DNA from: Syntrophomonadaceae bacterium
Lineage (GTDB): Bacteria; Bacillota; Dethiobacteria; DTU022; UBA8154
NCBI GenBank assembly: GCA_003561325.1
Contig: PWWY01000063.1
Coordinates: 1-9,382, forward strand
DNA length: 9,382 nt
Direction: 5' to 3'
Notes under the pieces: generated by a model
Told to the model about the DNA's origin: nothing
The model's database searches: none
Seen by the model: only the letters and a program-made list of their open reading frames with translations
Part shown: positions 1 through 6,095 of the stretch, in pieces
How positions within the stretch are numbered: the stretch's first letter is position 1
How the letters are laid out: every line of letters starts with the position of its first letter
Position numbers and translations under genes: made by a program

Positions 1-2012
1 AGGGCCTGGTTTTAAGCAAGATGCAGGAATTGGACTTCATCAGCAGCGCCCAATTTCAGCAGGCCAGAAACACCGAGCTCACTTTTGCCGAACCCCCATC
101 CCGGGAGTACCCCTATCCTTATTTCGTGGATTATGTCCTGCACCATGAACTGATCAGGATCTTGACGAATATGCCGGAATATGAAAGCCGCGAAGAGGCC
201 TACGAGATCATCTATAATGCCGGATTGCGGGTTTACACAACTCTGGATACCGAAGCGCAGCAAATCACCGAAGACATCCTAAACGATGAGAGCCTCTACC
301 CGCAGCAAACGGTCCGGGTCGACATGACAAAGTTAAAAAACCTGCTGGCAGAAAATGATTACGCCGGCTACCCTGAAGAAGTGCTTCAAGAGGATGGCGT
401 CCCCCAACCCCAGTCTGCCGCTGTCGTTGCCAACCCGGTCACGGGAGAGATTTTGGCCATGGTAGGCGGCAGGGAATACAGTGAATACAACCAGGATTTG
501 CGATATCTAAGCCGCCGGCAACCCGGCTCAGCGACAAAACCCATTTTCTCTTACGCGCCGGCCTTTGAAGAAGGTCTCATGACGCCGGGTACTGTAATCG
601 ATGATGCACCTTTTGCCCGGGGCAGCTGGGGCCCCGAGAATTTCGACAGGCGTTTCCGCGGCCTGGTGACTGTGCGGGAGGCCCTGGTTCGTTCTTTGAA
701 TGTCCCCGCTGTCAGGGCCTTTGACGAAATTACTCCCCAGGTTGGCCTCCAGTACGCTGAGCGGCTGGGGATCTCGACGCTGCACCCCGATGACTATCAC
801 CTGGCCACGGCCATCGGGGGGATGACCCACGGGGTCACAGCCTTTGATATGGCGCAAGCATTCGGCGTGCTGGCCAACCAGGGAATTAAAACAAAACTCC
901 ACACCGTGAAGCGGATTGAAGACCCGTCGGGCCAGGTGCTTTACGAGTATCGCCGCGAGCCCGATGATATATTGTCTCCGCAGACAGCATACCTGATAAC
1001 AGACATTCTCAAGGATGTTGTGCAAAGCGGCACGGCGGCCCGGCTGCGCGTCGGCCGTCCCATCGCGGCAAAAACCGGGACCACCAGCGACAACCGTGAT
1101 GCCTACCTGGTGGCCTATACGCCTGATTTGGTCGTATCCTTCTGGATGGGGCACGATATCCAGACTCTCGGGCGAATACAGGGCGGCAGTGGTTCTACGA
1201 TCGTGTTCATGAATGAAATCGTCAGCCGGCTGATGAAGGATAAGCCTGCCCTCGATTTTGAACAGCCTCCGGGGATCAGCGGACCTGTCAGCATCTGCAG
1301 CAAATCCGGCCTGAGACCTGGCGAACACTGCCCTGATGAAGCCATCGTCAGTGATTTTTTCCCCACGCATCTGCTGCCCCAGGATACCTGTGAGATGCAT
1401 GTTGAAGTGGAGGTCTGCGCTGTCAGCAGTCTCCTTCCCGGGGATTACTGCCCGGAACAGGAGATCGTGAACAAAGTATTTTTAAATCGACCCGAATTTG
1501 AAGCAACCGATGGACGCTGGCGAGGCGGCGCCGGTCGTGGGCCCGAGGATGCTGCATTAATGCCTCCCACTGAGCCGTGCGATATTCATACTCAACCTGC
1601 CCCGCGGCCTTCAGACCTCACGGCATACCTCCTCCATAACCCTCCCCGCGCCCACCTTTGGTGGAACAGGGACCTGGATATTGCCGAGTACCGAGTCTAC
1701 AGGAGGGAGGGCGGCGCAGAAGATTTCGTTCTCCTGACCACGCTCCCCGGTTCAAGCAACCAGTTTTTGGATGATGACCTGGAAATGAATACGCTTTATA
1801 CCTATCACCTGGTCGCGATCAACACCCAGGGGGTCCGCTCTGAACCGGCTGCATTAAACTTGCAGGTTCCCGCAAGCCCGGGAGAGGATCGTTCCAGGGG
1901 AGAAGACCGTCAACCTCCCGACGACAGGGAACCGGAAGATGAGCATCCATCCCCCGATGCTCCCGGCGATGACGATGAAGAGGACGACGATGAAGCGTCA
2001 GGGCGATCCTGA
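1..2012 (+). CDS. Class A (1A-family) penicillin-binding protein, 3' part; 5' end outside window
   Basis: Bifunctional peptidoglycan synthase that polymerises glycan strands and cross-links stem peptides outside the membrane. The frame is open to the left edge (first full codon at 3), so the ATG at 21 is an internal Met. About 669 residues are visible; the membrane anchor and nearly all of the GT51 transglycosylase domain lie upstream. Numbering from Met21: residues 1-40 resemble the end of GT51, and TTLD near 73 is the usual linker. The transpeptidase has all three motifs: SATK (Ser170 nucleophile, Lys173), SLN (225-227) and KTGTT (351-355). Two Cys-containing modules follow (about 423-523), then a fibronectin type III domain (about 529-617) and a D/E-rich tail to the TGA stop. 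The gene converges on mutS2. The family is certain from the motifs. Whether it is the main or an accessory class A enzyme cannot be told. Confidence 0.96.
   Translation, partial: GLVLSKMQELDFISSAQFQQARNTELTFAEPPSREYPYPYFVDYVLHHELIRILTNMPEYESREEAYEIIYNAGLRVYTTLDTEAQQITEDILNDESLYPQQTVRVDMTKLKNLLAENDYAGYPEEVLQEDGVPQPQSAAVVANPVTGEILAMVGGREYSEYNQDLRYLSRRQPGSATKPIFSYAPAFEEGLMTPGTVIDDAPFARGSWGPENFDRRFRGLVTVREALVRSLNVPAVRAFDEITPQVGLQYAERLGISTLHPDDYHLATAIGGMTHGVTAFDMAQAFGVLANQGIKTKLHTVKRIEDPSGQVLYEYRREPDDILSPQTAYLITDILKDVVQSGTAARLRVGRPIAAKTGTTSDNRDAYLVAYTPDLVVSFWMGHDIQTLGRIQGGSGSTIVFMNEIVSRLMKDKPALDFEQPPGISGPVSICSKSGLRPGEHCPDEAIVSDFFPTHLLPQDTCEMHVEVEVCAVSSLLPGDYCPEQEIVNKVFLNRPEFEATDGRWRGGAGRGPEDAALMPPTEPCDIHTQPAPRPSDLTAYLLHNPPRAHLWWNRDLDIAEYRVYRREGGAEDFVLLTTLPGSSNQFLDDDLEMNTLYTYHLVAINTQGVRSEPAALNLQVPASPGEDRSRGEDRQPPDDREPEDEHPSPDAPGDDDEEDDDEASGRS
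1287..1589 (+). repeat. Two tandem diverged Cys modules within the penicillin-binding protein
   Basis: This protein-level tandem repeat lies between the transpeptidase and FN3 domains. Copy 1 spans 1287-1400 and copy 2 spans 1407-1589. Both share the pattern V-x-(I/V)-C, then ten residues to a CP pair (with SGLRPG in copy 1 and SSLLPG in copy 2), later LP or MPP, and a closing C-x2-H (DTCEMH and EPCDIH). Copy 2 carries an extra Gly/Arg-rich insertion before its last Cys. The conserved Cys and His residues could form disulfides or bind metal; the sequence does not decide. Related C...CP segments occur after the transpeptidase domain of other 1A-family proteins, as far as I recall. Confidence 0.75.
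1941..1962. other. 7-bp inverted repeat in the acidic-tail coding region
   Basis: GAGCATC (1941-1947) and GATGCTC (1956-1962) are perfect complements separated by 8 nt, so either transcript could form a short hairpin. There is no T-run after it on either strand. It lies 30 nt before the larger stem at 1992-2018 and may be chance within repetitive GAT/GAC/GAA codons. Confidence 0.3.
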
Positions 2013-2018
2013 CGCTTC
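1992..2018. terminator. Perfect 11-bp stem, 5-nt loop at the convergent junction; candidate bidirectional terminator without U-tract
   Basis: GAAGCGTCAGG (1992-2002) pairs perfectly with CCTGACGCTTC (2008-2018) across the loop GCGAT. The right arm contains the TGA stop (2010-2012) of the penicillin-binding protein gene. For mutS2, whose stop is at 2093-2095, the stem lies about 74 nt downstream. Its place between two convergent genes and its perfection suggest transcript ending or 3'-end protection. No run of T follows on either strand, so it is not a textbook intrinsic terminator. Confidence 0.5.
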
Positions 2019-2092
2019 CACTTCCAGCAAGCCGCCGAGCAAATCCGGGGCAGCCAAAGTCAGCAGATCCATGCACGTTTCAACACTGGATG

Positions 2093-4531
2093 TTAACGAT
2101 CATGCGCATCCTGGCGTAACGTAACAATCGTAACCCCGCTGCCCCCTTCATCTTCTTCACCCAGCCGGTAGCTGCCGCGCCGCTCCCCGCTGTCGAGATA
2201 CTCATGGATCCCCTGGCGCAGCCGCCCTGTCCCTTTGCCGTGTATGATCACTACCGCATCCAAGCCCGCCAGAACGGAATCATCCAAATATTTTTCTAAC
2301 TGGGCGAGCGCCTCTTCCAGCGTTAAACCTCTCAGGTCAATTTGCGGTTTCGTCCTGGCGCTTTTCTCCCAAAATAAAGCTCCTGAACCACTTTTTACCG
2401 GGAACCTCCTGGATCCATGATCCTTTTCGTCTGCAAGGTTTGTGCTGGCCGGTGTATCCATCCCCAGGTCTTCGAGAGTCGTGTTAATCTTTAAGGCACC
2501 GACCTGCACCTGGATATCCTCCGAGGAAACGAGGCGTGTAACCTCTCCCCGGGTGCGAAGGCTCTTGATGAATACAGGGCTCCCTTTTTCGAGTTCATCG
2601 AATTTCACCGGATCGTATTCCGCGGCTTCCCGGTCCTCTCTCTGTAAGGCTGCATCCAGCTGGTCATCCAGCACTCTCAGCTGTTTTCTGGATGCTTCGA
2701 TCAAGGAAGAATACTTCTTCTTCTCTTTTTCTTTTTCTGCAAGGTGTATCATGCGCAGCGCTTCTGCAGCCTTCATTTGTGCTTCTCGCAGGATGATCTT
2801 GGCTTCCTGCCTCGCCTGGTTCAGGTATTCTTTCCTTTTTGCTTTTAATTCAGACCATTCCCTTGCAGCATCTTCCAGGCATTTTTCCAGCAACCTCTTC
2901 TTGTCTTCAATGGTCTGTGCATCCACAGACATTTTTTTTCTCTCTTCCACCAGCCCGCTGACCGCTTGCTCCAGGTCCAGGAACTCTTTTTTCATAAATG
3001 AACGGGCCTTCTCCACCAGGCCAGCTGGAAGCCCCAGCTGGCCGGCGATGATCAGAGCGTTGCTCTGGCCGGGAATGCCAATTAACAGGCGGAATGTTGG
3101 AGCCAAAGAATGGGGATCGAATTCCATGGACGCATTTTCCATGCCCGCCCTCATGTGGGCAAATACTTTCAGGTCATTAATATGGGTGGTCGCAACGGTT
3201 CTCGTATCGAATACATGCAAATGATCCAGGATGGCCATGGCCAGGGCTGAACCTTCCTGCGGATCTGTCCCTGCTCCCAGCTCATCGAGTAAAATCAAGA
3301 GGGGACCTTGCTGTTTTTCCAATCCATGAATAATGGGGATAATATTGGACATGTGCCCGGAGAAGGTGCTGAGGGATTGCTCGATGTCCTGTTCATCCCC
3401 GATATCAGCCCAGATCGCTTGAAAAACCCCCATGACGGTGCCAGGATCTGCAGGCAGGTGCAGGCCGCTTTGAAACATCAGGGCAAACAGCCCGATCGTC
3501 TTCAAGGTAACCGTCTTGCCCCCGGTATTGGGCCCTGTGATCACGAGGGTTTTAAAACCTTTTCCGATACGCACATCGATGGGAACAACTTCATGCTCCG
3601 GGATTAAGGGGTGGCGCCCCCGGCATATTTCCAGGATTCCCGCGGCATCCATGATCGGCTCCATCCCTTTGTAAGCCCGGCTTAAATATCCCCGCGCCAT
3701 GATAAAATCCAGCTCCGCATAACCGTGGTAATTGCTCTCCAGTTCCTGATCATGGGCGCTGATGGAGAAGGTTATTTTTCGCAAAATGCGCTCGATTTCT
3801 TCTTCGATTTTTCCGTTCACTTCCCGCAGCTTATTATTCAGTTCCAGCACGGGAAAGGGTTCAACAAAGAGCGTCATGCCGCTGGACGACTGGTCGTGCA
3901 CAACACCGGGGATATGATGGCGGAACTCCTGCTTCAGCGGTAAAACATAGCGGTTTTGACGAACGGTGATAATCCGGTCTTGCAAATATTTCCCGTAACC
4001 GGGGGACTGAACGTACGAATCAAGGGTTTTCCTAATTTTTTCCTGTAAAACCCTTTCCTGCTTTTTCAGGGAAGATAAAAGAGGCGTGGCCTGGTCCTTG
4101 ATTTCGCCGTGGGTGGATACCGCCTGATCGATGGCTGCAACCACCTGCGGCAGCACCGCCAGCGCGCTGACTTTTCGCCACAGTCGTGGATAGGTTTCAA
4201 GCATCCCTTCTTCTTTGAGAAAGGCGGGTTTCAGCTGATGGATCGCCTTTAAAAAATCCCCCACTTCTCGCAATTCAGCAGCAGACAGCAGGCTGCCTTT
4301 GCGGGCCCTGTTGACGTATTGCAGGATGTCCTTGCAGGGGTCGATCTTGAGTTTGCCCCGCTGCAGCGCCTTGACAGCTTCTGATGTTTCCGCCTGGAAC
4401 TCAGCGATCCTTTGGGGATCAAACAGGGGCTCTAAACGCTGTGCTTTTGTTAAACCCAGGGGTGTCGTTGTAAATTTGCACAGGCGGTCTATGATTTTTT
4501 CAAATTCCAGCTGCTGGACAATTTTCTTCAT
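2093..4531 (-). CDS. mutS2: MutS2 ATPase with C-terminal Smr domain
   Basis: MutS2 is a homodimeric, cytoplasmic MutS-like ATPase that lacks the mismatch-recognition domain. Family members are known to limit homologous recombination (Helicobacter pylori) and to act on collided ribosomes (B. subtilis). The 812 residues fit the family, slightly longer than the B. subtilis protein. Residues 1-300 resemble the core/lever region. The ATPase holds Walker A GPNTGGKT (333-340, Lys339), the segment DIGDEQDIEQSLSTFSGHM (376-394), Walker B ILLDE (Asp416, Glu417) and ATTH. A long charged coiled coil covers about 520-640, then a small KOW-like segment (EKGSPVFIKSL). The Smr domain starts at IDLRG (731-735) and has HGKGTG (764-769) and GGSGVT, so the nuclease-type motifs look intact. 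The ATG lies 4 nt after the glycosylase stop, which suggests coupling. Confidence 0.97.
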   Translation of the reverse strand: MKKIVQQLEFEKIIDRLCKFTTTPLGLTKAQRLEPLFDPQRIAEFQAETSEAVKALQRGKLKIDPCKDILQYVNRARKGSLLSAAELREVGDFLKAIHQLKPAFLKEEGMLETYPRLWRKVSALAVLPQVVAAIDQAVSTHGEIKDQATPLLSSLKKQERVLQEKIRKTLDSYVQSPGYGKYLQDRIITVRQNRYVLPLKQEFRHHIPGVVHDQSSSGMTLFVEPFPVLELNNKLREVNGKIEEEIERILRKITFSISAHDQELESNYHGYAELDFIMARGYLSRAYKGMEPIMDAAGILEICRGRHPLIPEHEVVPIDVRIGKGFKTLVITGPNTGGKTVTLKTIGLFALMFQSGLHLPADPGTVMGVFQAIWADIGDEQDIEQSLSTFSGHMSNIIPIIHGLEKQQGPLLILLDELGAGTDPQEGSALAMAILDHLHVFDTRTVATTHINDLKVFAHMRAGMENASMEFDPHSLAPTFRLLIGIPGQSNALIIAGQLGLPAGLVEKARSFMKKEFLDLEQAVSGLVEERKKMSVDAQTIEDKKRLLEKCLEDAAREWSELKAKRKEYLNQARQEAKIILREAQMKAAEALRMIHLAEKEKEKKKYSSLIEASRKQLRVLDDQLDAALQREDREAAEYDPVKFDELEKGSPVFIKSLRTRGEVTRLVSSEDIQVQVGALKINTTLEDLGMDTPASTNLADEKDHGSRRFPVKSGSGALFWEKSARTKPQIDLRGLTLEEALAQLEKYLDDSVLAGLDAVVIIHGKGTGRLRQGIHEYLDSGERRGSYRLGEEDEGGSGVTIVTLRQDAHDR

Positions 4532-4535
4532 TCCT

Positions 4536-4542
4536 TCACCTC
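4536..4542 (-). promoter_or_regulatory. mutS2 ribosome binding site overlapping the glycosylase stop codon
   Basis: GAGGTGA on the - strand lies 4 nt before the mutS2 ATG, and its last three bases are the TGA stop of the upstream glycosylase gene. Ribosomes ending the first gene would sit directly on the start site of the second, the usual layout for translational coupling. Confidence 0.75.
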
Positions 4543-5126
4543 ATGCGGGAAACAAAGGGGTTGTCTCGCACAAAAAATCGCCAGGGCTTCTCCTTCCCCC
4601 TGGAAATGCCAATTCTCTCGGAAACCCCGACTACACCCGCTTCTATTTCTCGATATGCGGCAATATACAAGGGGGGTTCAAGAATCGAGATGCCGTTTTC
4701 CGAGCCGCTAATGCCCAGGGCAGCGCACAATTTCCCCGGTCCGCTGGTCAGGTTATCGATTCGATGATGTTTTCCCCTTCTCTGATGCATGATCGCCGTA
4801 CCCTCCACAGGCTCAAGGGCGCGGACTAAGACCGCTTCAGCCCTTCCCGCTCTATTTGTTACCACGTTAAAGCAATAATGGTTGCCGTAGATAAAATATA
4901 CATATGCCCTTCCCGGGGGACCGAACATCACGGCGTTTCTTTTTGTTTTTCCCTGCGCAGCGTGGCAGGAAGGGTCTCCCTCGGCGGAATAAGCTTCCGT
5001 TTCCACGATCATCCCCGATGCCCTACCTCCCGGTGCACAGTGGACCAGCAGCTTTCCCAGGAGACTTCTCGCCACAGAAAGCACATCCGTTTCATAAAAT
5101 TCTCGGCTCACAATCTTATCTTGCAC
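4536..5126 (-). CDS. mpg: 3-methyladenine DNA glycosylase, Mpg/AAG family
   Basis: This monofunctional glycosylase removes alkylated or deaminated purines such as 3-methyladenine and hypoxanthine, leaving an abasic site for base excision repair. Its 196 residues are normal for bacterial members. The active site is recognisable by comparison with human AAG. VETEAY supplies the catalytic Glu (Glu44, like Glu125) and Tyr46 (Tyr127), and His55 matches His136. In AYVYFIYG, Tyr77 matches Tyr159 and Tyr80 matches the intercalating Tyr162. RNAVMFGPPG (63-72) is the family signature. The start is GTG, chosen because AGAAGGA lies 5 nt upstream and the family N-terminus (reFY..DvL.vARsLLGK) follows at once. 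The gene is 53 nt after cvpA and 4 nt before mutS2. It occupies the position polX has in B. subtilis. Confidence 0.95.
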   Translation of the reverse strand: MQDKIVSREFYETDVLSVARSLLGKLLVHCAPGGRASGMIVETEAYSAEGDPSCHAAQGKTKRNAVMFGPPGRAYVYFIYGNHYCFNVVTNRAGRAEAVLVRALEPVEGTAIMHQRRGKHHRIDNLTSGPGKLCAALGISGSENGISILEPPLYIAAYREIEAGVVGVSERIGISRGKEKPWRFFVRDNPFVSRMR

Positions 5127-5131
5127 CTCTA

Positions 5132-5138
5132 TCCTTCT
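5132..5138 (-). promoter_or_regulatory. Ribosome binding site deciding the GTG start of mpg
   Basis: AGAAGGA on the - strand stands 5 nt before the GTG at 5126. An ATG further upstream (5160) is out of frame, so this site and the family N-terminus fix the start. Confidence 0.7.
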
Positions 5139-5179
5139 CTCTTTCCAGGCAGGCGGTCATGGTACCCGTTGTTTACTGT

Positions 5180-5731
5180 TTAAGGAAAGAACCCCAGGCT
5201 CTCCACGATCCAGCCGACCATCCATTGGAATACAAAACTCATGTAATGATAAGACAAGGCGTAAATAGCCGATGATTCAAGGGCATGGACCCAAAATTCT
5301 GTCTCCAGCAGCGAGAGCAAACCCAGGACCACGAAAACGACAAAGAGCCCCTTTATCGCTCCGAAAAAGGCCCCCGATAAAGCGTTTACCGGACCAATTA
5401 GGGGGATCTTGTTGACCAACTTTAACTTGCCTGTTAAAAATGAAAGGAGGAAAGAAATCACCAGGAAGGCCAGCAGAAAAGCAATGATATTTAAAAGAAC
5501 CTGCACAAGCCAGACAGGTGTATCTCCATTTTCTTCCAAGTTCATGAAGATTTCCTGCAGCTGGAAAGACGAATCCAGGAAGCCCAAGACGGTTTCACTG
5601 GCAGAAAGGGAGAAGTATAAAGCAATAAAAAAGATGGCAAGGCCGATGCCCTGCTGCACCAAACCCTGCCTGATCCCTTTATAAAGGCTGAAAATAAAAA
5701 GAAAAATCAACACATAATCTAACCAATTCAT
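5180..5731 (-). CDS. cvpA: CvpA-family integral membrane protein
   Basis: CvpA-family proteins are small multi-spanning inner-membrane proteins. The E. coli member is needed for colicin V production and has been linked to envelope stress tolerance; the molecular role in Bacillota is unsettled. The 183 residues show four hydrophobic segments at about 4-20, 24-45, 72-99 and 112-142, with the family pattern PLIGPVNALSGAFFGAIKG (110-128) at the fourth, and a short aromatic C-terminus. I chose the ATG at 5731 because AGGTGAG lies 7 nt upstream and the family typically begins with a short MxxLDxxI-type N-terminus. A longer frame opens from a GTG at 5815, but it would overlap zapA by 80 bases and add a Lys/Arg-rich stretch untypical of the family. 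The start is 4 nt after the zapA stop. The gene corresponds in position to B. subtilis yshB. Confidence 0.92.
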   Translation of the reverse strand: MNWLDYVLIFLFIFSLYKGIRQGLVQQGIGLAIFFIALYFSLSASETVLGFLDSSFQLQEIFMNLEENGDTPVWLVQVLLNIIAFLLAFLVISFLLSFLTGKLKLVNKIPLIGPVNALSGAFFGAIKGLFVVFVVLGLLSLLETEFWVHALESSAIYALSYHYMSFVFQWMVGWIVESLGFFP

Positions 5732-5735
5732 CAAA

Positions 5736-6014
5736 CTACTCACCTGTTTTTTTCTGAGCTTTGCTGCTTTTCTTACGGTTGGATTTTTTTTCCCTTTCGT
5801 ACTCCAGGAGGTCACTGGCCAGGTTCAACGAAGCCAGAACGGCGATCTTCTGCCGGCTCATGGTGGGATGTTTTTCCGCAAGATCCTCCATGATTTGATT
5901 CACATGTTCCCCAACTTCCAACATGTGTTCGGGAGGCGTCGAGCTCCGCAAAACATACTCTTCCCCCATAATTTTCAAAATGATCCGCTTTTTTTGTTGT
6001 TCGTCTTTCGGCAT
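5736..6014 (-). CDS. zapA: Cell division protein ZapA
   Basis: ZapA is a small cytoplasmic protein that binds FtsZ and bundles its filaments at the division site. The protein has 92 residues against about 85 in B. subtilis. The N-terminal globular part carries the family pattern of a beta strand (KKRIILKIMGEEYVLRS), then the helix region EHVNQIMEDL and the SRQKIAVLASLNLASDLLEYE segment that starts the dimerising coiled coil. It ends in a Lys/Ser-rich tail (from about 75) encoded by A-rich sequence with runs of eight and seven A. GGGTGAG lies 5 nt before the ATG. The gene lies 81 nt after pheT; no clear terminator or promoter is seen in that gap, so read-through from pheST is likely. Its own stop is 4 nt before cvpA. 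Confidence 0.93.
   Translation of the reverse strand: MPKDEQQKKRIILKIMGEEYVLRSSTPPEHMLEVGEHVNQIMEDLAEKHPTMSRQKIAVLASLNLASDLLEYEREKKSNRKKSSKAQKKTGE
5739..5745 (-). promoter_or_regulatory. cvpA ribosome binding site inside the end of zapA
   Basis: AGGTGAG on the - strand covers the last sense codons of zapA and lies 7 nt before the cvpA ATG at 5731. It decides for the short cvpA start against the GTG at 5815, and suggests coupling with zapA. Confidence 0.75.
5747..5753 (-). repeat. A7 homopolymer near the zapA 3' end
   Basis: Seven A on the coding strand encode Lys-Lys and the first base of a Thr codon, just before the cvpA ribosome binding site. Loss of one A would move zapA translation into the cvpA frame. 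Confidence 0.9.
5784..5791 (-). repeat. A8 homopolymer in the zapA tail
   Basis: Eight A on the coding strand span the codons GAA AAA AAA. Loss of one A here places the reading frame in the open frame that runs without a stop into cvpA. Such runs are typical sites for polymerase slippage. Confidence 0.9.
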
Positions 6015-6095
6015 TTGTGCTCACCCGCCGGCAATTTCCTGGTTTGTTCTTAACTCTATTCGCTGATCAGGGCATAAATTCCTTCCCGGGGCCTG

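Noticed and set aside
528..1400. Long open frame (290 codons) on the - strand opposite the penicillin-binding protein gene
   Set aside because: It lies wholly antisense to a gene with intact transpeptidase motifs, and its translation resembles no family I know. It is a by-product of codon bias.
2013..2092. Possible small gene between the two convergent genes
   Set aside because: The open frames there run into the flanking genes and lack ribosome binding sites.
2442..3224. 260-codon open frame on the + strand opposite mutS2
   Set aside because: It is the mirror of the MutS2 coiled coil and ATPase end (Ser/Phe-rich, low complexity). mutS2 is plainly the real gene.
5118..5160. 14-codon open frame (ATG at 5160) overlapping the mpg GTG start, possible leader peptide
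   Set aside because: No Shine-Dalgarno sequence precedes it and it has no recognisable regulatory codons. It is probably chance.
5732..5815. Extended cvpA start at GTG 5815
   Set aside because: It would overlap zapA by 80 bases and add a basic stretch untypical of CvpA. The ATG at 5731 has a good ribosome binding site.
6015..6095. Possible promoter or terminator between pheT and zapA
   Set aside because: I see no stem followed by T-run and no convincing -35/-10 pair. Only an 8-bp palindrome CTGATCAG is present.
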